NCBI GenBank assembly: GCA_015178975.1
Contig: WHVD01000045.1
Coordinates: forward strand, 434,001 to 498,000
DNA length: 64,000 bases
Origin: Hysterangium stoloniferum
Taxonomy: Eukaryota > Basidiomycota > Agaricomycetes > Hysterangiales > Hysterangiaceae
Reading direction: 5' to 3'
Shown here: positions 32,721 to 43,790 of the stretch, one piece after another
Layout: the number at the start of each line of letters is the position of its first letter
Position numbering within the stretch: the stretch's first letter is position 1
Made by a program: the position numbers and the translations under genes
Notes under the pieces: model-generated
What the model was told of the DNA's origin: nothing
The model's input: the letters and a program-made list of their open reading frames with translations, nothing else
Databases searched by the model: none

Positions 32721-33203
32721 CACCTGGATGGTCTTGGACGCTCCATGAGCGCTGGAGGCGTGGGAGGAGGTCGCCCATTCTGGCAGCGTCGTGGAGTGTC
32801 TGGGATTACGTCGGAATGCCTTGGATGTCTTGGATTACGCCGGATAACGCTGGATGATACTGCCTCCTGTATCATCCACATCCTCCCATGTCATCCACAG
32901 ACTTCCAACATCATCCACATGTCTTGTATATTGCTAATATATTAATAATTTTTTCTTTTAATTGCCCCGCCATCTTAGTCAAATGGTTTTGAAAACTAAT
33001 ATTATTTAACTTTTTAAAAAAGGTTGATTTTAAGTAATTCTAGATGCTGCCAGCAGTAATGAACTATCACTACTAGTAGTACAATTTCACCGGTTTGAAA
33101 TCTAGATATAGACATACTAAGCATCCAAGTCATTGGCTGGAATTACGCTGCCGTTGTCGCTGTCGTCGCCAGAGTCCATGTCGCTGGTGGGTGACTCCCA
33201 ATG
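32721..33203. other. Left subterminal region of the Plavaka element
   Basis: Short repeats GGCGTGGGAGG and TGGATGTCTTGGATTACGCCGG and CATCCACAT motifs, then AT-rich sequence. Nothing coding. Such subterminal repeats are common binding sites for CACTA-like transposases (general knowledge). Confidence 0.4.
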
Positions 33204-35481
33204 CTACAAATTGGATTGGTCACCGTTATCCTGTGTGGCTGCCTGGTACAATAAACGCTTACTACGAGTGATGGGAACTTGAAGGGGTGACATGGAAGGG
33301 GAAATGGCATTGTCAGGAGTGATATCGTCTCCGATGGTGAAATGATCATTGTCAGATCCAGTACACTGTATTGTGATACCCAACGTAGCCCTGATAAATT
33401 TGTTAGAAAATAATGACTGAATCATTTGATGATTTATGGCATACATTCCCTGTTGATACAAACTTGTTTGAAGGCACCAAAATATGTTGGTCTGCCTGTC
33501 CGAACGACATCAAGGTGTTCAAGGATCTTGTGGTATCTGGCGCAATAGCCATTTTTGTCTTCCAATGATATGTTTTTCAGTTTACCTGTCTCCCTCCACT
33601 GTGCGACAGCATTATGGATCTAAAACAAATGTTAGTTCCCCCAAAAATAACTGAGTACAATAAATGAAATAGAACATACCACAATAGTTGTGAGGGCAAT
33701 GACCTGAGCCGGAACAGGTTTGAGTGCTGTTTCCTTAAGACGTGCGATGCTTTGATGATGTGTGAAGGCACACATCTTCACAACATTTGCAATGCAAATG
33801 TGTTCAAATGGGCGCTCTCGACGATATTCCTAGAAACAAAAAGAAAGAAAAGAAATTAATTAGAAAAAATTGAAAATAAACCATGGTAGATAATGGGGTA
33901 CAGGCTTACCAACTTTGGGCTGTCTGACCTGATGTATACATAACGGAAATCCTGTAAAATAAATGTTGCACGTGCTTTTATCTGTTCATGGGTACCATTT
34001 AGTCCATACTCATCACGGACTACCTTCATAGCGGCTGCCTTCCATCTGTTTCGAACTTTCGACATCTCATTCTTCAGCTAGTAATCAATCTGTAAATTAA
34101 AATAACAATGAAAATAATATAATCTTACCATTTTTCAAATATCAGTTAATATCTTCACATCCACACCCATGTCTGTATTCGCAAACCGGACCGCATTGAC
34201 AATAAAATTTTCCGACACCTCAATAGTCAGAAAAGCATCTTTAGTTGCAAGGAATAAGTGGATGTATCATTTTGTGTGGTTGAAAAACCTTTTGTGGTTT
34301 GGGGTGTACGCATGCAGTTGGTCTGCCCTGACACCTTCGGCAGGATTGGCAATAAGGCTGGTCCCAGCACTGAGGCTGAGACTCGACTCATGAGATATGG
34401 TAGTGGATGTGGAGGCTGAGTCTGAAGTGGAGGCCAAGGCAGAAGTGGAGGTCGAGGCAGAGATGGAGGCAGAAACTTGGGCAGAGGCAGAGATGGGGGC
34501 AGAAAATGGAGCAGAGGTGGTGGTGGAGATGGTGATAGACCTGTGAATGGCATTAAATATAAAGAAAGGCAAAGAAAATTGAGCTTACTTAGTGGCAGCA
34601 GCCTGCTGTGTGGCATGCTGTTGAAGAAAATTTACCGTGGGAAGTTTCTTTGAAGTCATTTTTTTTTTTTTGTGGGCCACAAGAACGTTATATGGCTCAG
34701 ATAATACTGCTGAGTGCTGGTGAAAAGAAATAGTAGGTTAATAATAGCAATAAAACAAATTTATTTAGCAATAAGCAAATGATATCTACGAAGAGGAAAG
34801 TAGTGAGAAACTTCTCACCTTTTTTCCAGCCATGGGGCCTGTTTTCGGGACTCCAGGAGGTAAAGGGGCCTCGTTGATGGAGATGGAGGACATGGAATGT
34901 GACTGGAATTCGTTTTGTGCATTTTCCATAGCAAGCTCATGTTTGAGGTGAACAATCTCAGCCTCAGCGGCATGCGAGACCACATCAACAACCACAGAGG
35001 GTTGTTCATAGTCAACCTCACCTTCAGTTTCACCTCCACCCTCATTATCATCCACCATATACCGAAACTCAGAGTCTTACCATGCCAGTGTTTCAGGCAT
35101 GCCATCATCAAAGGTAAAATCGAAATTTGGGTCTGTTGTCATGGGGATATTATCATTATCCTATTGTAAATTAGTTATACAATATTTGTAAAACAGAATA
35201 TAGGATATACCTTATGAGTTCGTATCTCCAGCTTATTTTGAGAAAAACCTAGCCGGTTTTGACTTTGGGTACTACAATGGTGTGGAGCAGTGGTAGTTGG
35301 TTCAGGCTCTATGGGACTAGTCTTCTGAGCTTGTTTTGACCTTGCTGAGGATCTTGTAGGTCTTGTCATTGTTGTAGCCTTGTATTCTAGATCAGTAGAC
35401 GTGCACTATAAAAATATTAAAGCTTACCTTAGCTTTTCTTTTGGGGATTTTGTGGTTGGGGCTAACACTAGCTTGATTCAT
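33204..35481 (-). pseudogene. DUF6532-type gene carried by the Plavaka element
   Basis: Exons join at clear sites: GTATAT...CAATAG at 35,210-35,161, GTGAGA...CACCAG at 34,818-34,717, GTAAGC...TTCACAG near 34,590-34,541. The N-terminal half is Thr/Pro/Ser-rich (MTRPTRSSARSKQAQK; then an Ala/Ser-Thr low-complexity run). The C-terminal half has VRNRWKAAAMKVVRDEYG, FILQDFRYVYI, YRRERPFEHICIANVVK, QVIALTTIVIHNAVAQWRE and GRPTYFGAFKQ, the layout I associate with fungal DUF6532 proteins. Stops occur after ETLAW (TAA) and after NHTK and LTDI (TGA), plus a frameshift before LYQQGMYA. The start at 35,481 is uncertain because intron 1 would be only 22 nt. Function of the family is unknown. Confidence 0.65.
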
Positions 35482-35900
35482 TTGGTGATCAGAAGAAAGT
35501 AACAAAAACAACGACAAAATAAAATGTAAAGGATGGGTGAATTGAGAAAAGTGAGCAACAGTGCAAAAACAATTTTCAATCAGAGTTTGAATGTGTTTGC
35601 AGTTAAGCTTTGTGCAAGCTTAGCCTGCCCCTTTCTACCTTCAGTATACCTTGTTTTTTTGTTTTGTTTGTCTTGTTTACTCATAAGAATTTTCTTTTTA
35701 TATTTTTATACTCTTTTTGTTTTGAAGGGTTTTTTTATAGAATATAAGGGTAAAAACATTAAATTAAACTCATGATACTATAAGGAGCTCTGAAAAGGGC
35801 TGTTAATCACATGACTGCAGAAATCACTCATCACTCAACTGATCTCCACTGATCTCCCTTGTGGTTGTTCTCTTTACTGACCCATCTCACAACACTTAAA
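35482..35900. promoter_or_regulatory. Intergenic region between the two divergent Plavaka-element genes
   Basis: About 420 bases between the DUF6532-type gene (minus) and the transposase (plus). T-rich run TTTTCTTTTTATATTTTTATAC at 35,690-35,712. It probably holds both promoters. No gene. Confidence 0.4.
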
Positions 35901-36714
35901 ATGCCCATTTGTCCCTCACCTTTATGCAATGTTACTTGTGGATCTAACAGCAGTTTATCAGTTCATATGGCAAAGTCACCCTCTTGTCAAGCATGGTTAG
36001 AATCTTAGGACTATAAAGAGATTAATCTTGACAATTCTTCATCTTTTCCACTTCCAAATAATCTTCCTGGGTTTTATGAAGAGCCTGAGGAAGATAGTTC
36101 AGACAGTGATGATAATTATGGTGGTTGGGAGATTGATGTTTCCATGAATAACATGGATACTGGTAATTCCATGGATAGTATGGATGTTGACTGCTCAGTG
36201 GGGAATGCTACTCCTCAATGCATTCCTAATCCTGCTTGATCAACCACTCAGGACCATACAAATACTTCTGACTTTCCAAAGTGCTATTACAAATTTCCAT
36301 TTTCAAATGTTGCAAAGAAGCTTCAGAAAGCTGACACTCCCTATGAGAAAACTAAACAAAATGAGGATCCAAATGCCCCATTTTTTCCATTTGCAACAGA
36401 AGAGGAGTGGCAATTAGCTAATTGGCTAGGGAGTAGTGGACTTCCCAATACTCAGATTGATAAGTTTCTCAATTTACCTTGGGTGACACAATCCTTTTGA
36501 GGCATATAGTTGTGCTTACTCATTTCATACTCATACAGGTCAATGCTCCTGGGCATGTACCATCATTCAAGACCAGTAGTGATCTTATAAATCACATTGA
36601 GGCCTTGCCTGGCTTGCCACCTTGGAATGCAAGGTGGATTACTTTGCCAGAGGCACCTAAAGATTCACAGCTGCTATTGTATAGAGATCCTGTGGAATGC
36701 TTAAAGTGGCTTGA

Positions 36715-37534
36715 TGTTACGACCGGACAATCCCGCCGGACTCTGGGCACTAACCCGTACGCCCCCACGCACTACAAGCACCAATCGTCTGTTTATAGGA
36801 TTTCCCGCCCAGACTCCGTTACGTCAAGACTCGTTACGTTCGACCTCATTACGACACATATCAGTTACCAGACTTCCCCTGGACTCCATCTCTGTCTATG
36901 TCCATCTTTGTCCCACGCATCAGTCACTGGTCCCCGCTTAGAATCCCATCACCGCTCTAATCGAGCCCCGTTCCCGTTTTAGTCAAATGACCTGTCACGA
37001 TTTAGGACTCCGCTCCCACTCCATTTCCCGTTATGGGTTATGCTTTGTCACGATTCGGACTCTGCTCCGTTCCGTCCCGTTCCTAACACCAAACTTGGTG
37101 TTTACATTTCCCGTTTTATGTTTTGCTCATTTCGTCTCATTATTACTGGATTCGGTATGTCATGCATTCCACGGTCTATATAAACTGGCAGATGTTGTAC
37201 ATACAATCCAGTCAGAAAATTAGCTTAGATTCCCCCCAGTAATCTAATATATTTTCCGCTCTAAAAACCCTACTCTCATCAGACTGCTCACACTAGTCAG
37301 AGCCCACAGGCTCTGGTGCATCTCTCTCTCTCGACCATCTCGACTCACGACTCATGACCTACGACCTACGACCTACGACCCATGAACCCTGCCCGGACTC
37401 CCCGGGATTCCCGTCCATCCATTTGAAATTGGACAACACAATCTAGCGAGGGCGCAGCCTATAAGCTGAAGCCAAGTCCTACCGGATATCCCGCGGGTTT
37501 CTCTGGAGACCCGGCCTGTGTGTGTATCCTAACA
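36715..37534 (+). mobile_element. Solo LTR inside the Plavaka transposase, target duplication CTTGA
   Basis: Starts TGTTACGACCGG, ends ATCCTAACA. CTTGA lies at 36,710-36,714 and 37,535-37,539. TATA-like CTATATAAAC at about 37,180. Its 3' part (GAGGGCGCAGCCTATAAGCTGAAGCC) matches the other LTRs at 4,344-4,690 and 8,220-8,998. Removing it plus one duplication restores the transposase reading frame without loss of a base. Confidence 0.92.
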
Positions 37535-38551
37535 CTTGAAGCCAATCCAGAATTGGGAGAAAAAGATTATGTGCCATATGAGGAGTATGTGGATGGAGAA
37601 GGAACAATTCACTGTTATAGTGAAATTGCAAGTGGTGAAGCATGGAATGAATTACAGAGAAAATTTCCCAATCTTACAATCAATCCCTTTATCATGACAA
37701 CAGATAGTACTCATCTGACACAGTTGACTGGTGATAAGAAGGTCAAGCCTCTTCTTATTTCCTCAGCACATATTCACCAAAATGTTCATGCAAAGCCAAG
37801 TAAATGGGCTTTCTTACCTCTTGCCTTTATTCCTGAGGGGAAATTCTCCCACTTGGAATTTCAAAATCCCACACAGGCCAGTCTTTTACCAGGCATCTTG
37901 TCAAGGCGCCTGTACCACATGTGCATGAGAGAAGTCATGAAACCAGTGATTCCATTTACAGTGACACCTATAGAAATGGTGGACAGTGAAGGATATATTC
38001 GCAAGGAAATACTAGCACCATTATTCTATATTGCTGATACACCAGAGCAGGCATTGGTTGCAGGTCTTGCACCCAATAATTGTATACCCTGTTTGGCTGG
38101 GACACACTTACTTGATGCTGACCATGTGCAGATCCCACGCACTGGCCAGTCAATATTGGACACAATTAAAGGAATTCTCCAGGAATTTCCAGATGCAGAT
38201 ACTTGGAAATTTGCAATGGTAGCCAAAGAACGAAAATTGAATGTTGTAGAAGAACCATGGTGGATTGACTTTCCCTCTTTGGATATCTGCAAGGCTGTTT
38301 GTCCAGATGTTCTTCATGGATTACACAAGGCATTTAAAGACCACTGTGTGGCATGGCACATAAACCTTGTGGGAAAATTAGAGCTTGATGCTCATTTTCG
38401 ACGCTTGCCTAAGTTTCCAGGTTTTCGTCATTTACTGCAGGGATTTCAAAGATATCACAGTGGACAGGAAAGGAACATCGAGACCTACACTGAAGAGACA
38501 CTTTCCCAATTAATGGACTTCAAGGTAAGTCTTAACTTTTCAAAGTCATTA

Positions 38552-39236
38552 CAGCTGTTCCGGATATCTATGGCGGGGTTTCAAAATTCAAAAAAGTCCC
38601 GCTTTGGAATTCACAGACAAATTTTGTGATATCTCCCGAACGGAGTGGAGTTAAGACACAGGATTTTAGTATATATATTTGATAGTGTAGAGGTATCTAT
38701 ATATATATATATTTGGTCTTATGACACCTTATTTAATATTTAGCTCAATATCACTGCAATTGTTCTACATCATTCAATTCTTGTCATGTCTAGGTTCTGA
38801 GAAATAATAATATATATTTATCCTAAATATTCCTTGAGATTTGAGGCTTAATACTGCCTTCTGAACCTGGTGACTAGGCACATTTCAAGCTAGCATATAG
38901 TGAGTAGTATGCTGTGTTCACCAAGGCACATTAAACCCCACAGCTCATAAAATATTTATATACAATACTTAACATCAATTCCCCAAGGCTAGAGGCAAAT
39001 CTGATAATAATTGAATGGTGGAGAGCCATTGAAGTGATATTGAGCTGAATATTAAATAAGGTGTCATAAGACCAAATATATACATATATAGATACCTCTA
39101 CACTATCAAATATACATCCTAAAATCCTGTGTCTTAACTCCACCCCGTTCGGGAGATATCACAAAATTTGTCTGTGAATTCCAAAGTGGGACTTTTTTGA
39201 ATTTTGAAACCCCGCCATAGATATCTGGAACAGCTG
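38552..39236. mobile_element. MITE with ~205-bp inverted repeats in a transposase intron
   Basis: The left arm CAGCTGTTCCGGATATCTATGG... and right arm (reverse complement) match for about 205 bases with few differences, through TTTGGTCTTATGACACCTTATTTAATATT. Flanked by TA on both sides (38,550-38,551 and 39,237-39,238), the Tc1/mariner target duplication. Total 685 bp, no coding frame. It sits between the donor GTAAGT (38,525) and the acceptor TTACAG (39,261). Confidence 0.88.
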
Positions 39237-39797
39237 TAACCAATTAAAATTACTATTACAGGATTGAGAGTAGCACAACTACGGATGATCTTCAGGCCAG
39301 CACATATCAATTTGAAAGGGCCCCACCCTCACCCCAAGCATCTGGCCTATGTTGAGTGGTTTGACAATGATGGATATAATTCAGATATAAGCATGTATGC
39401 TGTGCAGAAATCTTATGGTCACTCAGGGCATCAAACCACAGACATCATTGAATTGGATCAAGTAGTACAGCCATGTCCATTATCACCATGTTTTGGAGAG
39501 AAAGCCAGTAATTTAGACCCAATAGGTAATGTGTTATGTGGAACAAATACTATTGAGTGTGTGGAGCGATTTTGGATCAACTCATTCCACACTAAAGCTA
39601 CATTTCAGACAGTTTTCTAGATAGTGATTACAGCATCAGAGGAGTTGTATATTAGTTTCTCTTTTTCCACAGCTGAGTCCACAATGTTGTTACTATCTGT
39701 AGGCTCTGAAAATACATGATTTAGAGTTTTAAGACTGATAGGTTGGGAAATGTACTGGGGTGTAGCTAAGTTGATATTCTGATTATTCTTTAGACTA

Positions 39798-39937
39798 CAT
39801 CAGTAAAATGGTATCAAATGCTGAGAGGAGGTACCCCTATTCTGGGATGCTCCACATGCTCCACAACATCCAGGAGCTTCCTAGAATGGGGGGATCTCCT
39901 CCAGGAGCTGTCCAGAACAAATACCATTTTACTGATG
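39798..39937. mobile_element. 140-bp MITE sharing the Plavaka ends
   Basis: Begins CATCAGTAAAATGGTAT and ends with the complement ATACCATTTTACTGATG, the same ends as the 8,370-bp element. Flanked by TA at 39,796-39,797 and 39,938-39,939. It is a tiny non-autonomous derivative inserted inside the parent family element and confirms the ends and the 2-bp duplication. Confidence 0.85.
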
Positions 39938-39939
39938 TA

Positions 39940-40507
39940 TATACATAGACCTTATAGTCATTATGCTACTAATCCAATCAGACAAAAGATGAAATGGGAA
40001 GACAGGAAGGATACAGGGTTGACTGATTTAGGAACAAGGGTTGGGCAGGAAATGGTACAAGTCCAAATAGCACAATAAGCAAGTGACTACACATACATAT
40101 GTCAAATTCAAACCAGAGATAGGGCAGAACACAGGTTACAAAGCATCTAGCATTCATGGAATAATCTGACAGGACCCAAGAGATGAATTGTCTTAGACAA
40201 GTTAGGGTCAGAAGCCATAAGGGGCATTCCAGAACCCAGTGGAATATCTGGGTCTTGAGGCTGTGACCAAAATGAACAAACAACAAGAAAAATAAATAAA
40301 TTGTGAATGAGTATTGGTTTCTAAGGATATGTGTGACAATGTGGAAAGATGTTGGAGTATGCTCCAGGTCCAATATTGATTCCTAATGCTTACTATTTAC
40401 ACAGGTTGCTCTATCATTCAAACAATATTGATTTACAGTTAAGTACTCCTAAATATTTTTATTATCTTTATTTTTATTTGTAAATACATTAATCTTTTTG
40501 ATGTTCA
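39940..40507. other. Right part of the Plavaka element, no gene seen
   Basis: AT-rich, with broken frames on both strands (longest 131 codons on minus, without domain). Nothing else recognised. Confidence 0.4.
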
Positions 40508-40813
40508 CCTTATAGTTAGATAGGATAGAATTCTATATGGCACAAAAGAAAGGGTTAGACAAAGAAGAGTTGGTGAAGTGATTTTGACAATGTCACCGAC
40601 GATGAGCTCAAACAGAATGTGACTCAGAGCGCTAAGTGCTGGAGTGTTGCCGAAAGTACAGGTGTGTTGTTGGGGCAGTTGTCGTGTCTGATAATAGCTT
40701 TGTGAGTACATAAGAATATGCGAGGGAAATTTTTATTATTATTCAAGGCAGAATTATAAAACAGTATTATTTCCGGGAGAGGGAGACAACGGCTATCCTA
40801 TCTAACTATAAGG
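40508..40813. mobile_element. 306-bp inverted-repeat element (MITE-like)
   Basis: CCTTATAGTTAGATAGGATAG at 40,508-40,528 is repeated as its exact reverse complement at 40,793-40,813. The interior is non-coding. I see no clear flanking duplication, so it could be a MITE or a large hairpin of the host element. Confidence 0.6.
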
Positions 40814-41070
40814 CGAGCTGCGCTAGTGTTCTGCGCCTAACTAGATATGGGTGCGTGGGTACTACAGGTGCACCCATGTGTCGCTTCCGCGTGTGCAGGA
40901 GGAGTTGGGACATAAGCACCACTCATGGAATATGCTGGAGCTGCCCGGACGCACATTTACCACTTCTGGAGAGTGCTGGAAGTGCCCGGACTCTCTTGGT
41001 GGAGGTCTAGACTAGTAAGCGTTCCTGACGGCTCTCAAGCCATTTAGCGCCCAATACCATTTTACTGATG

Positions 41071-41590
41071 CAGCTGTATTGTGAAGTTTTCAATGGGAAG
41101 AGCATTAGTTTAAGGAATTCGTGCAACAGATTGACTCGCTCAGTTTGAAGGCTCCCGGGTTTAAGATCATGGATCTTGTCGAGTATGATGAACCTGAACG
41201 AGAAATGCATCGAAATGGCGACGGGGGAGCCATTTTTCAGACCTCCATTAATATTTTATTTAAAACGAGTGTCGATAATGATTTGGGTTAGTCTGGTCAA
41301 CGCTAGTGCTCCAAAATGTATTCAACACATGTATGAGTACAAGCTGCAGAGTTCGCGGCCATGGGAAAAAGTGACTATATGCCCTCGTACATTGGGGCAA
41401 GCTATATATCTTGATACTTGTAAATATGGTTGCGAAGTGAATTAATTAAAGGGCGACCGGATTGTGCACCTCCCGGTTTGGTTGAGATGTGTCGGCATAA
41501 TTGAAGAGAAATGATTCTGAAGTGTATCCAATTGATGGTGCAAGATCTTTGCTCAGGGCAACTAAGTTCCGCCAACACTGATATAGGGAT
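41071..41590 (+). pseudogene. Module D (plus), right half after the Plavaka insertion
   Basis: Continues the D module broken at 32,700. Readable pieces: FKIMDLVEYDEPEREMH.. with RNGDGGAIFQTSINILFK in one continuous frame (a short segment present in other copies is missing here), then QIWLQSELIK and GLVEMCRHN-stop. Runs tail-to-tail into copy A10. Confidence 0.45.
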
Positions 41591-43448
41591 CTAATTAGAC
41601 CCCACCGACACACGAGCGGTAGGTCTGGCGACGACGCAAAGGAAGGAACGCGCGGTGAAATCTAAACACCCAAGCCAGTAACCAATGAGTTGGTCATTGG
41701 CCGAGCCGCGGATTATGTCACAATGTGTGAGGAGAGAAACAAGCATGGGGATGGTATCGAGGCTGCGCACTGTGGTACACGCAGGTTCGGGTTCGGAAGA
41801 TCCAGCTATCAGCTTCATAGTCAACTTGATTATTCTTTCGCCAGACACCAGGAGATACCAATTAGGACTCGTGTGCGTCAGAATCAGACTGGTAGGAAAG
41901 TTTCATAGGCGGATGTAAGACGGTGCAGGTAGGTAAAAGATTGTGAGCGTACGGTACGATGGGCCCAATGAGCGAAGAAACGACATTCAGCTTGTTGATA
42001 TGATCGGTGAAAAGCGTGCTGTCGTTGAAGAACGTTTGCAAGGAGGAAATACTCCAATACAGTAAATTTGATGTCTCCAAATCAAGATGAAGTGTCAATG
42101 ACGCTATGTGCAGGTTTATGTCGTCCAATATAACCCTCAATGCCGCAGCACCAAAATCTCGAAACGATGCATCTTGGTGGATGCAACACACGAGAATCCG
42201 TATAGGATCTGCAGATAGGGGAATTGGTCGCCGGTGACCTTCTCTGTAATGCTTTTGGTGGGAAAGATGACATCTTGTGAAGTCGCGACGCACACTTGTA
42301 ACCAGAATTCAAAGTAACCTCTGATCGCCGTGAGCTCCTCTACAAATAGTTGACGCACGTGCGAAATCGCTTCCACGATAAACTCAAGGCCCCAAATGGG
42401 TGAGAGATCACGATAACCGGCGATTTGTATAACAAATGTTGATGCAACCTCATCCAAGTTGGTGTGCAGCGGTGACTTGACTAAAACGTTGTAAAGTGAT
42501 GATGTAATCGCAGTTGACACGTCTCTAGCTGGCCAATAGGCACCGGGACACCACTTAAAGGCCGAAGCCAAAGATAGCATAAGTTGGGAATATGGCCTTT
42601 GTTACTCTGCTGCATGGGAAATGAAGAGATCTGGAAATCATCTAAAATCCTCCTCGCTCTTCTCCGAATTTGAGGCGGGTATGTAGGTCTACAACTCAGA
42701 CATAAGTATTTCGAGTATCCAATGATTGATGCTGAGGTATCCCTACCTCATCAAATCAACGCTCTCTTGAACTGGTCTTCCCAGTCTTGACAGGGTGAGA
42801 CGCTTGTGTACAATCTTGCTCAAGGCACCATTGTCTTGAGACAATTGACTCATTTGCCCGTATATTGTCAGCTTTGCCATCAGTGAAGCTTTCTTTGCAC
42901 TCTGGAGGACTTTCATCCCAACCCTTTCCAAACCGACTCCACAATAATGCCCGGGGCCAATTTCAATACTTGAAGATGTCACAAGACTCGGTGAGATCAT
43001 TCCCCAGTCCTCGCCATGACTATGATACGCGCTGAGGTTGGATGTCGCATTGATGAATATCTGAACAACAGTGGGTGGGTCATGGCAGGTCGTTTCTCCT
43101 TGACACTGAAATGTGCCGCATATAACACAGATCACATGGAAATAGCATTTTACTTTACTCACCCACTCGTCAACCCAGACCTCTATATGGTTTGCAGATA
43201 GTTGTATGTGCTGCTCATCATCGGGAGCCCGATAACACAAATCATGGCCGGGTTCGTTACAAACCCATCGTTTTCGGAGCTTCTCCCTAAACATGTGTCT
43301 CATCCCCGTCTTAATCATCTGCTCCCGTTGCTCTGAACTCAATACCCCTGGGAAAACTATGGGTGGTAGGTTCATAACGCCATCAAGGTAGGGCTGACCC
43401 TTTGCCCCATCGTGATTCCCCAAGAGTTGTCTCGTTGAAAGCAGACAT
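41591..43448 (-). pseudogene. Family A gene copy A10, full length with two 1-nt indels
   Basis: Exons on minus: 43,448-43,163; 43,105-42,747; 42,688-42,294; 42,243-41,953; 41,888-41,591. Introns of 57, 58, 50 and 64 nt with the same sites as copy A11. Exon 1 has one extra base in the ACTCTTGGGG run near 43,420, and exon 3 lacks one base in the CATATTCCCAAC run near 42,590; both break the frame. Exon 2 is three bases shorter and stays in frame. The promoter (43,449-43,690) is intact with CCATAAAAGCC. Apart from the two indels the coding sequence is open. Confidence 0.8.
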
Positions 43449-43790
43449 TTGTGCGTAGCAGTCGTACTTCCACTCGAAGGAGGTGCCGGGCTTTTATGGC
43501 ACAGTCAGTCGGAGTGTTCTACAAACTTGTGGCTGGGCTCACACAGGGTTCATAGCATGTCGTCCCTGCCTTCGAAAGCGAAATCCCCTCACCTTCTTTA
43601 AACTATATAGGAACCAGTGGACTTGGTTCCCTTGCTACTTTCTTAAGCCTTCCGCTGAAGGCCCATGCACCATCTAATAATAGTTTTGACAATTGTCACC
43701 ACATGATATAGTATTTAGGGCGTTATTGAGTGTCAGAATTGAAAGCAAAACGGCGTTTCTGATATTCCAGAAGTGGCAGCGTCAGAGTAA
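43449..43790. promoter_or_regulatory. Promoter of copy A10 and remnant of module C
   Basis: Conserved A promoter with the TATA-like box (complement GGCTTTTATGGC near 43,492). On the other side module C starts (AAGCAAAACGGCGTTTCTGATATT) but is cut near 43,775 and fused to an inverted A exon 5 piece. Confidence 0.5.

Larger units (their letters stand above)
35901..39620 (+). pseudogene. Plavaka transposase gene, interrupted
   Basis: Starts MPICPSPLCNVTCGS with a Cys/His finger-like motif (C..C..H..C) usual at the N-terminus. Then FATEEEWQLANWLGSSGLP, a 61-nt intron (near 36,480-36,540), GLPPWNARWITLPEAPKD and YRDPVECLKWL. After removal of the solo LTR (36,715-37,534) and one CTTGA the frame continues exactly (WLEANPELGEKDYVPYEEY), with TINPFIMTTDSTHLTQLTGD, PEGKFSHLEF, NNCIPCLAGTHLLD and DVLHGLHKAFKDHCV. 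An intron (donor GTAAGT at 38,525, acceptor at 39,261) contains a MITE. The C-terminus reads HPKHLAYVEWF and FWINSF. Stops after LES (TAG) and IPNPA (TGA), and part of the middle is missing. Confidence 0.85.
32701..41070. mobile_element. Plavaka-type DNA transposon, 8,370 bp, with nested insertions
   Basis: Ends: CATCAGTAACATGGTATTGG at 32,701 and its reverse complement with one mismatch (CCAATACCATTTTACTGATG) at 41,051-41,070. Direct duplication CA at 32,699-32,700 and 41,071-41,072. Carries a Plavaka transposase on plus (35,901-39,620) and a DUF6532-type gene on minus (33,204-35,481). Interrupted by a solo LTR, a Tc1-type MITE, a MITE with its own ends, and a 306-bp inverted-repeat element. 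The transposase has stops, so this copy is dead. Ends and duplication are read directly from the sequence; the family name comes from the transposase. Confidence 0.85.

Noticed and set aside
34227..34616. 129-codon Pro/Leu-rich minus-strand frame
   Set aside because: Shifted reading of the Ala/Ser/Thr low-complexity exon of the DUF6532-type gene.
38700..38720. TATATATA run as a promoter
   Set aside because: It lies inside the arms of the MITE and is mirrored in the other arm.
41685..41918. 77-codon frame antisense to A exon 5, repeated at 46,387, 50,880 and 55,591
   Set aside because: It recurs only because exon 5 is repeated; it has no splice-consistent extension, and the sense strand explains the conservation.
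42743..43423. Reading exon 1, intron 1 and exon 2 of A10 as one 226-codon gene
   Set aside because: Intron 1 is 57 nt, a multiple of three, so the frame stays open by chance; its GTGAGT...TTTCAG ends and the stop inside the same intron in A11 show it is an intron.
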